Origin: Natronobacterium texcoconense
GTDB taxonomy: Archaea; Halobacteriota; Halobacteria; Halobacteriales; Natrialbaceae
Assembly: GCF_900104065.1 (NCBI RefSeq)
Contig: NZ_FNLC01000003.1
Span: 248,001 to 312,000 of the forward strand
Length of the DNA: 64,000 nucleotides
Reading direction: 5' to 3'
Positions 25,894 to 34,225 of the stretch are shown piece after piece. Every line of letters begins with the position of its first letter. The stretch's first letter is position 1. Position numbers and translations under genes: made by a program. The notes under the pieces were generated by a model, which saw only the letters and a program-made list of their open reading frames with translations, ran no database searches and was not told the origin of the DNA.

Positions 25894-26676
25894 ATGGATT
25901 GGGAGAAAGCGCACGCCGCCTACATGGTCCTCCACAAACGGTTGTCAATATTCAAACGACTCCTCGATGCCCCAGCTTATCAAAACCAACTGGTCGACGA
26001 GGTAGACGCCTCACAGTCGACGGTTTACCGTGGACTCAACCAACTCGAAGATCACAATCTAGTGGAAAAACAAGATGGTATGTATATACCAACAACGTTC
26101 GGCCAAATCGTATATACACAGTATGACCGAACCGATGAAATCGTCCGGACCTTTGCAGAATCGAAGCGGTTACTTGAAACCAAACAACAAATTGGAACCG
26201 TTCTTGACCCGTCCATCGCTCGTAATGCAACGACACATGTGATCGGGGAGATGAGATCCGATCTTGTGTACGAATACCTTGAAGAACAAGTCTCTGGGGC
26301 GTCCAAAATGGGTGGTGTCGTGCCGACTATTTTTAGGCCTATAGTAGAGACGTATTTGAATAAGACAGCAGCAAACCAACTGGATGCTGAATTTGTCTTC
26401 GGCAAGGAAGCGACTGAACAAGTGCAAACAAAGCTCAGTGACGAATTCAAAAGCCTTTTTAACACCGGGAATTTCGATGCATATTCGTACTCAGGTGAAA
26501 TCCCGATGGGGGTAGTCGTAATCACAGAACCCGTCGAACATGTTCTTGTCGTTATTCACGACGATATTGGGGTTGTTCGTGGTATCATTGATTCTAAGGA
26601 CAGAACCGCAATTACGTGGGCAAAAGACTGGTATTCAAAACATGAAGCCGAGAGTACACCGTTAACACTCTCCTGA
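25894..26676 (+). CDS. Winged-helix regulator with FilR1-like middle domain
   Basis: A 260-residue transcription regulator. Residues 5-75 form a winged helix (LLDAPAYQNQLVDEVDASQS, then VYRGLNQLEDHNLVEKQDG). Residues about 110-245 fit the methanogenesis-regulator FilR1 middle domain found in many archaeal one-component regulators (GVVPTIFRPIVETY, MGVVVITEPVEHVLVVIHDD). Codon use is AT-richer than the flanking core genome, as for the whole island. It may control the island genes downstream; its ligand is unknown. Confidence 0.8.
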   Translation: MDWEKAHAAYMVLHKRLSIFKRLLDAPAYQNQLVDEVDASQSTVYRGLNQLEDHNLVEKQDGMYIPTTFGQIVYTQYDRTDEIVRTFAESKRLLETKQQIGTVLDPSIARNATTHVIGEMRSDLVYEYLEEQVSGASKMGGVVPTIFRPIVETYLNKTAANQLDAEFVFGKEATEQVQTKLSDEFKSLFNTGNFDAYSYSGEIPMGVVVITEPVEHVLVVIHDDIGVVRGIIDSKDRTAITWAKDWYSKHEAESTPLTLS

Positions 26677-26759
26677 ATCCCTTTCTGGAATAAGTCGATA
26701 TAACCCCTCAATCAATAACAAACCAATATATTTCGCCATAAAAATAACAAGTAGTATAT

Positions 26760-27065
26760 ATGGTGCCTGAACCACTTTTAGGATCTCGAACGGAAACATT
26801 CCGATGGCTAATCAAGGAAGTTCTTGTCATAGCATCTATTGTAGTATTTTGGGGTGTTGTAGTCAGTCTGATTAATGCAACCCAGAACGCAACGAACTTC
26901 TTCTTAGAAAACGCTGGAGTGGATTTCATGCTCCGTAGAGAGATCCTTTCTGCATCAGGACCTCTTTGGGAAGTAGCTCTTATCATTATTGTTGGCTCGG
27001 CTTTGCTTTATGCCCTTGTGCGGACCAAAACAATAACGCCTCCTGAAATAAGGAATAATGCATAG
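26760..27065 (+). CDS. Small two-helix membrane protein, 101 aa
   Basis: No family recognised. Two hydrophobic helices at residues about 18-40 (IKEVLVIASIVVFWGVVVSL) and 69-87 (WEVALIIIVGSALLYALV) flank a polar extracytoplasmic loop with two NxT/NAT sites. The tail is short and polar. It follows the FilR1-type regulator on the same strand after 83 nt. It belongs to the low-GC island. Confidence 0.6.
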   Translation: MVPEPLLGSRTETFRWLIKEVLVIASIVVFWGVVVSLINATQNATNFFLENAGVDFMLRREILSASGPLWEVALIIIVGSALLYALVRTKTITPPEIRNNA

Positions 27066-27143
27066 GTCCGACAGCGATCACTCTCGGGACTGAGTGATCT
27101 CGAGTATCCGTACTCACAAATGGACAGTTCTTTGTGGGGATTT

Positions 27144-27992
27144 CTATTCTGTCTCTGCGTCAGCGGTATCTTGGTCATCAGTGGATAGTTGTCGTGTCGA
27201 ACGCCAGAGGTACAGGCCACTGACGAGTATTACGCTCCATGTTATCAGGACCAATTCGAGCGCATATGCCAGTATATTCGTCTCGGTGAACATGTGGAGA
27301 TACGGTGCTATGAGCCCCATTCCGAGCAGTGCGATTCCATACCCAGTCAGCGTAAGGACGGTCTTTGGATAACTCTCTCTTGCCCTTACTGCGGCTACAC
27401 CAATTGCGAGTGACAGCGGGGCGAACAGCACGAGCTTAATGATATGTTCTTCACCGACAGGACCGATTGTAGGTTCACTACCCGAGGGATAGGTTTCTAT
27501 GACAACATACGTCTCACCTTCGTATTCGACAATCGTGAGTTCACTCTGCACTGCCGTCCCTGGCGCATAGATGCTATCAGTCGGGAAGGATGGTGGAGCC
27601 TGTTCGTAAGCATCACAAGTGAGAACCCAGTCGCTACATATCTCCATCGTATATGGTTCTCGGTCTGCTAAGTCTATGTACGAACTGTATTTATCTTCGA
27701 CAGGAGGGTTGTAGACTTCTTTTTGTTGTTCCTCGTAGATGGTCATGAAGAGGCTCTGCTTCTCATCGTCGAGGTCTTCCAGCGGTGTGGGATCGATGTC
27801 GTCCGACGAGTCGTTCTCAGTCGCTATCCCCCAAGGTTCAATTTCCTCCGTCGTTGAATTGTGGGCAATATAGTACTCCGGGGTTTCAAACTCAGACTCG
27901 TACGCGCCGCTGAACACGGCAGGGAAAAATATCCCGCCGATTAGCAAGACAGCCACGAACAGCGATAACCCCAGCAAATGTCTCGGTTTCAT
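27144..27992 (-). CDS. Hypothetical membrane protein with large external domain, 282 aa
   Basis: No family recognised. An N-terminal signal anchor (residues about 6-28) leads to an acidic external domain of about 150 residues that holds a pair of cysteines (MEICSDWVLTC) likely to form a disulfide. Three transmembrane helices follow (about 185-203, 213-233, 241-262) and then a polar tail. A low Arg/Gly and high Tyr/Thr composition sets it apart from core genes and fits the AT-rich island. Confidence 0.6.
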   Translation of the reverse strand: MKPRHLLGLSLFVAVLLIGGIFFPAVFSGAYESEFETPEYYIAHNSTTEEIEPWGIATENDSSDDIDPTPLEDLDDEKQSLFMTIYEEQQKEVYNPPVEDKYSSYIDLADREPYTMEICSDWVLTCDAYEQAPPSFPTDSIYAPGTAVQSELTIVEYEGETYVVIETYPSGSEPTIGPVGEEHIIKLVLFAPLSLAIGVAAVRARESYPKTVLTLTGYGIALLGMGLIAPYLHMFTETNILAYALELVLITWSVILVSGLYLWRSTRQLSTDDQDTADAETE

Positions 27993-28105
27993 TAATAAAT
28001 GTGTACTCGAGGAAACATAAGTTCCTTATGGTGTATCAATTATTATTTTGCGAAGTATATTCTATATTTACTTGCAACTTGTAGTCTGTCAGAAGGTACC
28101 ACTAA

Positions 28106-28843
28106 TTAGTAGAAATCTACCTCATCCTTGTGTTCGTTTGCTTCAGAAGTAGCACAAAAAGTTAAATCGGGTGTGACTTCATCCGGGGACCCATTATCAT
28201 AGCAACTATCGCAGGGTGCAGGGTTATCTCCATAATCAGTCTGGCCTGTGTACCAGGTGCGCATCGGTGTAACTTCGTCGAACGACGTGATTCCACCCAT
28301 TGAATGATCCCAATTTCCATGACTGTAATCTGAGCAATCTTCTGCAGGTGCTGAATAATGATCTGTTTGATACCAGACGAGTGTGTGGAACACCTCATGG
28401 ATTACAGTATTCTTAAAGGTTTGGGTGCCAGAGTCATAGAGATAACTCCCCATCACCGACGAGTTGACGTTCGCTGTAGCAATTGCGCCTTCGTTATCGA
28501 AGTCATCAGCACCCCACCCTTTTCCTACTGCACCTCTTGCGGCGCCAGCATTGAGCCCATCAATTATAGGAAGATCACCATACGAGTGGAATATTAACAG
28601 GTGGATATCGGTTGGAATAGGGTCCCTCGGGAAATTATCTTTAACATGTTTTGCAAAGCTATCAAGCAAATCAAAAATATCGCTATGATCACTGACCCCT
28701 TCATATGGTTCTGTGCCACCGTTTATATTAAAGTCATAATCTACTTGCTCAGCTAGATCTTCGACGGCATCAATAGCGTCATCTATGTCACTATCGTCTA
28801 CATTGACATGTTCCCAAACATAAATATTGAGTGTCTGACTCAT
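28106..28843 (-). CDS. Putative zinc metalloprotease-like protein (HExxH)
   Basis: A 245-residue protein with no recognised family. The motif VIHEVFHTLVWYQTDHYS near residues 148-166 contains HExxH, the zinc-binding and catalytic signature of zincins; a further His nine residues on, or the HGNWDHSMGG segment (about 178), could supply the third ligand. The C-terminal third has five cysteines (CDSC, CYDNG, FCAT), unusual in haloarchaea and suggesting disulfides, so an extracellular location. It has no signal peptide of its own. Its ATG overlaps the stop of the upstream Tat-exported gene (ATGA), so the two are made together. Confidence 0.55.
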   Translation of the reverse strand: MSQTLNIYVWEHVNVDDSDIDDAIDAVEDLAEQVDYDFNINGGTEPYEGVSDHSDIFDLLDSFAKHVKDNFPRDPIPTDIHLLIFHSYGDLPIIDGLNAGAARGAVGKGWGADDFDNEGAIATANVNSSVMGSYLYDSGTQTFKNTVIHEVFHTLVWYQTDHYSAPAEDCSDYSHGNWDHSMGGITSFDEVTPMRTWYTGQTDYGDNPAPCDSCYDNGSPDEVTPDLTFCATSEANEHKDEVDFY

Positions 28844-29514
28844 TCGAAATCACCCACGTTTGAGATGGTCTGGAAAGTAACCTCACCGAAATTTTCTATC
28901 TCGATCGTAGGAGTCAGTTCCTTTTCTATCGTTTCTTTTTCTTTACCTTTGCTGGGAACACTTACTGGCTGCGGATCTAAAGACATGGTTTCATTTTCGC
29001 CCGTTGGAACCTCAATTTTGTTTCCGCCAACTCCCACTGTTATCCTACCGTTCTCTTCTTTATTGACTCGAATTGCTGGAGTCTGAATGACTTCAGCAAC
29101 ACTCGATCCAGATTTTGCATTCTTCCGCTCATCCAATTCAATACTAACACCTGACATTTCCTTTCTCACAATCTCTGTTGGCAGTTCTTTCAAGCCATTG
29201 TAGGCTAGGAGGTTATTGGAAGATTCTATTTTCTCTGTAATCTCATCGGAAGTTATCGGAACAACAACTTCGTTATCATCCGTAACGCCATATCCCATTG
29301 ATGGGTTACAGATAACTGTATCTGGGTAAACATCTCCGTCATAACGGAGGCCCATCTCTGCGAAATAGGCCGTACCGGTTTTTTCTATCTCTAATTCTTC
29401 AGCACTAACGATACCAGACCCAAGAGTAGCACCCGCGACACCAGCAATTCCAATGGTTTGTAGCACTTTACGTCTGGTGTGATCGCCATCTGTCGATGAA
29501 TTCTTCGACACCAT
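28840..29514 (-). CDS. Tat-exported hypothetical protein coupled to HExxH gene
   Basis: A 224-residue protein that begins MVSKNSSTDGDHTRRKVLQT, followed by a hydrophobic alanine/glycine stretch ending in SAEE: a twin-arginine signal with a probable cleavage site and no lipobox. The mature part is rich in Glu, Val and Thr, with beta-strand patterns, and matches nothing I know. It is translationally coupled (ATGA) to a downstream protein with an HExxH motif but no signal. It may be a separately encoded propeptide, inhibitor or secretion carrier for that protein; this is inference from the pairing only. Confidence 0.6.
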   Translation of the reverse strand: MVSKNSSTDGDHTRRKVLQTIGIAGVAGATLGSGIVSAEELEIEKTGTAYFAEMGLRYDGDVYPDTVICNPSMGYGVTDDNEVVVPITSDEITEKIESSNNLLAYNGLKELPTEIVRKEMSGVSIELDERKNAKSGSSVAEVIQTPAIRVNKEENGRITVGVGGNKIEVPTGENETMSLDPQPVSVPSKGKEKETIEKELTPTIEIENFGEVTFQTISNVGDFE

Positions 29515-30093
29515 AGATGACACTAATGAAGAACAGACCATTATAATTATCTACTGAATTTATATCCACTAAATTATCAATCTTTCAGTCTTTGATAATA
29601 TTTTCAGGCCGGTGCGAGATAGTGCATAACAAGCGTCCTGAATGATGAGGGCGAAAGTTGGGTCCTCGGCGACAAAATCTGTACAGATAGGACAACTGTT
29701 GTCGGTTTTTGTGGCGCTTCGCATCCACAACCATGCGACAATTCACATCGACTAAGGTAGGTCGATGATCCAACACTCAAGCGACCGCAGGTGAAGATAG
29801 ACTGACCATCGGTTGGATGCTATACGCTCAAGGGCGAGAGCGTCTTGACATTCCCCTGAAGATCAATCGAAACGATTCAACTAAATCTGATCTTTATACG
29901 GCTGAAAATATTGCTCTGTAGTTCTGTATGGAATATATTCCGATGTTTATTACCCGGGAGTACATCATATGGAGTAGAATCGCCAGCAGGGACAAAGGGT
30001 CATTATCACAGATAACGAAAACGGCTCGAAACACAGGGTCAAAATCAGGTGAAGTCCACGCCGTACCGCATATCGATGCGTGACGAGTGAGAA
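29515..30093. other. Gene-free AT-rich stretch before the tRNA fragment
   Basis: About 580 bp without a supportable gene. Short frames exist (for example a minus-strand 63-codon frame near 29585-29776), but their composition is not convincing. The start of the region is AT-rich and likely holds the promoter of the leftward Tat gene. The remainder looks like decayed sequence next to an integration site. Confidence 0.5.
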
Positions 30094-30114
30094 CGGGCAC
30101 GATGGGATTTGAAC
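30094..30114 (-). repeat. Duplicate of the tRNA-Arg 3' end (att-like)
   Basis: All 21 bases are identical to 30205-30225, the discriminator, acceptor 3' strand and part of the T-arm of tRNA-Arg, 111 bp away in direct orientation. Duplicated tRNA 3' ends are the hallmark of integrase-mediated insertion. A partial inverted copy (15 of 16 bases, 30148-30162 against 30101-30116) lies between. Confidence 0.75.
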
Positions 30115-30172
30115 TACGCCGTCGGCTCGCTATCGCTCGCCGCCGTCTAGTTCAAATCCATCTCATTGTACT

Positions 30173-30201
30173 GCTGTCGCTCACGGATTGTTCGCGACAG
30201 C
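30173..30201. repeat. Palindrome with conserved loop beside tRNA-Arg
   Basis: A perfect 8-bp stem GCTGTCGC/GCGACAGC encloses the loop TCACGGATTGTTC, a variant of the TCACTnCGTTC loop of other palindromes in the window. It ends 3 nt before the tRNA-Arg 3' end, so it could help terminate the tRNA transcript. Confidence 0.6.
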
Positions 30202-30204
30202 AAG

Positions 30205-30308
30205 CGGGCACGATGGGATTTGAACCCACGACCGTCGGATGTCTTCCCCCACCGCAAACCCGGCAGGGATAGAAGTCCGACGCTCTTTCCGGACTGAGCT
30301 ACGTGCCC
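30205..30308 (-). tRNA. tRNA-Arg (TCT anticodon) with intron
   Basis: On the minus strand the acceptor is GGGCACG/CGTGCCC, the anticodon stem TCGGA/TCCGA, the spliced loop CTTCTAA with anticodon TCT, and the T-arm GTGGG/CCCAT; the discriminator is G. A 29-nt intron (30241-30269) sits after position 37. The junctions form a proper bulge-helix-bulge: a 4-bp helix CTTC/GAAG between the 3-nt bulges TAT and ACA, ready for the archaeal splicing endonuclease. Spliced length is 75 nt. Its first 10 bases overlap the end of the upstream nuclease gene. Confidence 0.9.
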
Positions 30309-30736
30309 AAGGTCGTATTGAGTACGTCACTAAGCTTGTATTCGTCAGCCCAATTTATACCCTTTGACTGGTTGTTACTGGGCGGCTCGACGCGAAGGAC
30401 CATCTCTGAAGATGCCGCGTCATCTATCGGGATCAAATACGCTGATTCCAGCTCCCAGCAGTAAACTGCGAAGTAGTCTATGGAGTCCGTGTAATCATCG
30501 TACGAATTTCCGGTCCTTCTGGGGCGTGTGCTCTTCGTGCTAAAGATAACTTTCCCGTCCTTGTACCGCCCAGTTTTGCACTGGATTCTGAGATACTTAT
30601 CGTTCTTCTCAATGACGCAATCATATCTGTGGTTCTCTCCAAATGGAGTCAGCACTGCTAGATCGTGGCACACGAACTCTGAAAGAAGCCGGGCTTCAGT
30701 TTTTTCACCCTGAGACTTCGGGCAACTTTCACTCAT
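30299..30736 (-). CDS. PD-(D/E)XK nuclease-like protein
   Basis: A 145-residue protein resembling the small PD-(D/E)XK endonucleases annotated as group I intron-associated or Holliday-junction-resolvase-like. The fold pattern is visible: a helix with Glu (QGEKTEARLLSEFVCHD), FGENHRYDCVIE with the metal-binding Asp, and RIQCKTGRYKDGKVIF with the QxK catalytic pair. ATG at 30736 (MSESCPKSQ) was preferred to 30757. Its last codons run into the 5' end of the tRNA-Arg gene, a tight arrangement that suggests it arrived with, or was trapped by, an insertion at this tRNA. Confidence 0.65.
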   Translation of the reverse strand: MSESCPKSQGEKTEARLLSEFVCHDLAVLTPFGENHRYDCVIEKNDKYLRIQCKTGRYKDGKVIFSTKSTRPRRTGNSYDDYTDSIDYFAVYCWELESAYLIPIDDAASSEMVLRVEPPSNNQSKGINWADEYKLSDVLNTTLGT

Positions 30737-30772
30737 TAGGTATCCAACATAAAACATGATGGTTTAAATTTG

Positions 30773-31150
30773 TTATCCGTGGAACCGGTAGAGCGAGGTC
30801 ACGAACGGCAACCGATTCGCCATCCAGATCGCAATCGGGAGCCCGATGATCGTGATCGCGAGCAGTGCTGTCAGGTTCGCCCAGAAGAAACTCAGCCACC
30901 AGCCGACGAACACGAAGTAGAGCGCCCGGATCAGCAGGGAGTGCTGGCCGCGCTCGAGTCCCGGCCGCCCGAGTGACCGCGGCTCCTGTAGCGTCAGCAC
31001 AGTCGGAACGAGATTGACGACCTTGATCCCGATCGGTGCGAGGATCACGGTCACGTTCAGCGCCCACGCGATGTTCACCACGATGGGCGTCAGCCACCAG
31101 CCGACGAGCAGGAACCAGATCGCCCGAACGAGGACGGACCGTTGTGCCAT
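30773..31150 (-). CDS. YccF-domain membrane protein
   Basis: A 125-residue protein with two YccF repeats: VRAIWFLLVGWWLTPIVVNI (residues 8-27) and IRALYFVFVGWWLSFFWANL (about 73-92), each followed by another hydrophobic segment with a conserved proline (ILAPIGIKVV, IGLPIAIWMANRL). The family is an uncharacterised group of small inner-membrane proteins. The length is typical. It returns to core-like GC content, so the island ends before it. Confidence 0.88.
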   Translation of the reverse strand: MAQRSVLVRAIWFLLVGWWLTPIVVNIAWALNVTVILAPIGIKVVNLVPTVLTLQEPRSLGRPGLERGQHSLLIRALYFVFVGWWLSFFWANLTALLAITIIGLPIAIWMANRLPFVTSLYRFHG

Positions 31151-31205
31151 ACTCGATCAGGGCACGCAACGAGGATAGGCGTAGCGGTTCGGGACTGAAA
31201 CGGAC

Positions 31206-31601
31206 TCAGTCCTCGCCCCGGCGCTTCACGAACGCCTGGATCGAAAGCAGGAGATACGCGACACCGATCACTCGCACGCCTCGAGTGAACGCGTCGTTCC
31301 ACTCGACGTCGTCGGGACGGTCGTACACCAGTACGGTCGCGAGGTCGCGGTAGACCCGCGGGAACAAGAGTAAGACCGCGCCGAAAGCGCCCGTGAGGTT
31401 CAGCAGCCAGCCGTACGCTCGCCCACCGAGAAGACTGGCCGCGACGATGACGACTCCCTCCGTTCGGATTCCCGACTCGAGCCAGGATCTGGTCGAACAC
31501 TCGTCTGGGTTGTCGACCGCGACGGACTCGAAGAGGGCGACCATTCGGTCGGGAAACAGTGCTGCGAGTACGCCGAGAAAACCGATGAACGGCCGTGCCA
31601 T
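31206..31601 (-). CDS. Four-helix membrane protein, paralog of 50573 and 51042 genes
   Basis: A 131-residue membrane protein of an unnamed family with three members in this window. Shared features are a first helix ending in a Pro/Arg motif (FPDRMVALFE), an NPDECSTRSW element, a RTEG stretch opening helix 2, and a C-terminal helix VRVIGVAYLLL. Four hydrophobic helices are likely. The start at 31601 (MARPFIGF) matches the paralogs. The family's role is unknown. Confidence 0.65.
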   Translation of the reverse strand: MARPFIGFLGVLAALFPDRMVALFESVAVDNPDECSTRSWLESGIRTEGVVIVAASLLGGRAYGWLLNLTGAFGAVLLLFPRVYRDLATVLVYDRPDDVEWNDAFTRGVRVIGVAYLLLSIQAFVKRRGED

Positions 31602-31690
31602 AGCTGTCCGTTCCACCCACTGGAAGATAAGCATCTCCGATGGTCCAGAGAGTTAGTCCCGACCAGTCGTCGCCCGCGAACGCCGTCAGT

Positions 31691-31831
31691 TCACAGCCCG
31701 AGAAAGCGGAAGAACAGCCCGATCAGCAGGATTACCAGGCCGATGGCCGCGCCGACCAGCGGCGGCAGGATCGGAATCGGGATCAGTATCAAGAGGATGC
31801 CGACGACGACGAGTATCGTGGACAGGCGCAT
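31691..31831 (-). CDS. Small hydrophobic protein, 46 aa
   Basis: The frame reads MRLSTILVVVGILLILIPIP then ILPPLVGAAIGLVILLIG and ends LFFRFLGL. It is almost entirely hydrophobic, with a proline-rich turn (PIPILPP) between two membrane helices. Similar tiny proline-hinged proteins are common in haloarchaea. Codon use fits the neighbours. No function can be assigned. Confidence 0.6.
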   Translation of the reverse strand: MRLSTILVVVGILLILIPIPILPPLVGAAIGLVILLIGLFFRFLGL

Positions 31832-31948
31832 AGCGGCCCCACCACGTCCAGGGGCAAAGACTGTGGGGCACTCGAGGCGGACGGTTCGGACGACGGACTG
31901 GAACAGTTGAGCGTAACGACTTTCCGTTTTGATTGAATGTGCTTACCA

Positions 31949-32713
31949 ATGGACAACTCAGACGACCGCTATCGCGACGAACGCGCCCGGTTCTACGACG
32001 CGTCCCTCGAGGACGCGGGTCGGCCGGACGTCGAATTCTACGTCGATCTGGCTCGAGAGGCCGACGAGCCAGTTCTCGAGACGACCTGTGGCACCGGCCG
32101 GATCTACCTGGAACTCCTCGAGGGTGGCGTCGACGCCGACGGCTTCGATCTCTCGGCGGCGGCACTCGAGGTGTTGCGTGAGAACGCCGCGGAACGAGGT
32201 CTCGAGCCGTCGGTGTGGCGGGCGGACCTGACGTCGTTCGAGCCGGATCGCCGGTACGGGCTCGTGACGTGTCCGTTCAACGCAATTCAGAATCTAACGA
32301 CGGTCGGCGACCAGTTAGCGGCATTGCAATCGGTCCACGAGGCGCTTGCACCCGGTGGCCGGTTCGTCTTCGACGTCTTCGTTCCGGGGTTCGACGTCAT
32401 CTGTGAGACCTACGGCGAGTGGGAGTCCAGGGAGATCGAGTACTGCGGTGAGACTCACGAGGTCCGCTCCCGTGCGCGGATCGCCGACGAGGTCGAACAG
32501 CAGTTTACTGTCGAGACGGAACTGTACGATCCCGACGGATCGCTCGTATTTGCCGAGGAGGATCTACTCTCGATGCTTCCGAAGCGACAGGTCGAACTGC
32601 TCGCCCGTCACTCTCCGTTCGAATCACACTCGGTGACCGGCGACTTTACCGACGAACCGCTTTCGGACGGCCACTCGATTCAGGTCTGGTCGCTGCAGAA
32701 GGCCGACGACTAA
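31949..32713 (+). CDS. Class I SAM-dependent methyltransferase
   Basis: A 254-residue methyltransferase. Motif I is VLETTCGTGRIYLELLEGG (residues about 36-54), where TTCGTG replaces the usual DxGxG pattern partly, followed by an acidic residue after the next strand (GFDLSAAALEVL). LVTCPFNAIQNL and LAPGGRFVFDVFVP match motifs IV-VI. The substrate is unknown. The ATG at 31949 follows another in-frame ATG at 31937; both are possible. Confidence 0.85.
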   Translation: MDNSDDRYRDERARFYDASLEDAGRPDVEFYVDLAREADEPVLETTCGTGRIYLELLEGGVDADGFDLSAAALEVLRENAAERGLEPSVWRADLTSFEPDRRYGLVTCPFNAIQNLTTVGDQLAALQSVHEALAPGGRFVFDVFVPGFDVICETYGEWESREIEYCGETHEVRSRARIADEVEQQFTVETELYDPDGSLVFAEEDLLSMLPKRQVELLARHSPFESHSVTGDFTDEPLSDGHSIQVWSLQKADD

Positions 32714-32760
32714 GAGCGGCCGGCGTCGCACTTTTGCCCACTGGCGTGAAGCGAATGCGT

Positions 32761-34155
32761 ATGGAGACGATCAGTTTCGGTACCGACGGCTGGCGGGCGA
32801 CGTTGGAGGAGTTTACGACCCCACGGGTTCGGATGGTAGGGCAGGCGGTGGCGACCTACCTCGCCGACGAGGGACTCGAGGGGCCCGTCGTCATCGGCTA
32901 CGACGCGAGAGAGACCTCTCGCGGGTTCGCGGAGGAACTCGCCCGCGTGCTGTGTGCGAACGGGTTCGACGTCCTGCTGCCCGAGCGCGACCGACCGACG
33001 CCGCTTGTCGCTCACGCAATCGTCGAACGCGACCTCGCAGGCGGCCTCGCGATCACGGCCTCGCACAACCCGCCGGAGTACAACGGCGTGAAGTTCATTC
33101 CCAGCGATGGCGCGCCGGCCTTGCCAGAAGTGACCGACGCTATCGCCGATCGACTCGCCGAACCCGACCCACTCCCGGAGAGCGAGTACGGAACCGTCCG
33201 AGAGGTCGACCTCGCGACGCCACACGCCGACGCGGTCCTCGAGCGCGTCGCCTCGGTGACCGGCAACGACGAGATTGCCGACGGCGAACTCACCGTCGCC
33301 TACGACGCCATGCACGGCAGCGGCCGCGGGACGACCGACGCTGTCCTCGAGCGCGCCGGCCTCGCGGTCGACTGCCTGCGCTGTGACCGTGATCCCGAGT
33401 TCGGCGGCGGTGCACCCGAACCCGCGCCGGAGAACCTCGAGGAACTGATCGACCGCGTCACGAGCGGCGACGCGGACCTGGGGATCGCCAACGACGGCGA
33501 CGCCGACCGGATCGCGATCGTCACGCCCGATCGAGGATACCTCGACGAGAACCTCTTTTTCGCCGCGCTGTACGACTACCTGCTCGAGGACGCCGACGGG
33601 CCCGCGGTCCGAACCGTGTCGACGACCTACCTGATCGACCGCGTCGCCGAGGCCCACGGCGAGTCGGTCCGAGAGGTCCCGGTCGGCTTCAAGTGGGTCG
33701 CCGAGGCGATGGCAGACGGCGACGCCTTAGTCGGCGGCGAGGAGTCCGGCGGGTTCACGATCCGTGGCCACGTCCGCGAGAAAGACGGCGTCCTGATGGC
33801 CGTGCTCGCGGCCGCGATGCACGCCGAAGAACCGCTCGACGAACGGGTCGATCGACTGCTCGAGGAACACGGAACAGTCGTCCAGGACAAGATCAGCGTC
33901 GCCTGTCCCGATCACGAGAAAGCGCGGGTGATCGACGACCTGGGCGACGAAATCCCGGACGCAGTCGCCGGAACAGAGGTCGAGACCGTCAACACCGACG
34001 ACGGGTTCAAACTCCTGCTTTCCGACGGCTCGTGGCTGCTCGTCCGTCCGAGCGGGACCGAACCCGTCCTGCGAGTCTACGCCGAGGCGACCGACGAACA
34101 GCGAGTTGGAGAGTTGCTCGAGGCCGGCGAAGAACTGGTCGAACCGCTGGTCTAG
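32761..34155 (+). CDS. Phosphoglucomutase/phosphomannomutase family enzyme
   Basis: A 464-residue alpha-D-phosphohexomutase that interconverts hexose 1- and 6-phosphates through a phosphoserine. Signature parts are ISFGTDGWRA at the start, ITASHNPPEYNGVKF with the catalytic Ser (about residue 98), the metal loop DGDADRI (about 245), the sugar-specificity loop GGEESGGF (about 328) and the phosphate-binding RPSGTEPVLRVY near the end. The GGEESGGF loop suits glucose-type substrates. METISFG at 32761 is taken as start; ATG at 32755 is also possible. Confidence 0.93.
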   Translation: METISFGTDGWRATLEEFTTPRVRMVGQAVATYLADEGLEGPVVIGYDARETSRGFAEELARVLCANGFDVLLPERDRPTPLVAHAIVERDLAGGLAITASHNPPEYNGVKFIPSDGAPALPEVTDAIADRLAEPDPLPESEYGTVREVDLATPHADAVLERVASVTGNDEIADGELTVAYDAMHGSGRGTTDAVLERAGLAVDCLRCDRDPEFGGGAPEPAPENLEELIDRVTSGDADLGIANDGDADRIAIVTPDRGYLDENLFFAALYDYLLEDADGPAVRTVSTTYLIDRVAEAHGESVREVPVGFKWVAEAMADGDALVGGEESGGFTIRGHVREKDGVLMAVLAAAMHAEEPLDERVDRLLEEHGTVVQDKISVACPDHEKARVIDDLGDEIPDAVAGTEVETVNTDDGFKLLLSDGSWLLVRPSGTEPVLRVYAEATDEQRVGELLEAGEELVEPLV

Positions 34156-34225
34156 GGTGGGCTCGAGCGACGCTCGACTGTCGCCGAGCGACGTGTTTTT
34201 CAATTGATGGGTATTAGTCGGTCGT

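Noticed and set aside
29585-29776. 63-codon minus-strand frame in the gene-free island stretch
   Set aside because: Basic, unordered composition with no recognisable motif; it lies in what looks like decayed DNA.
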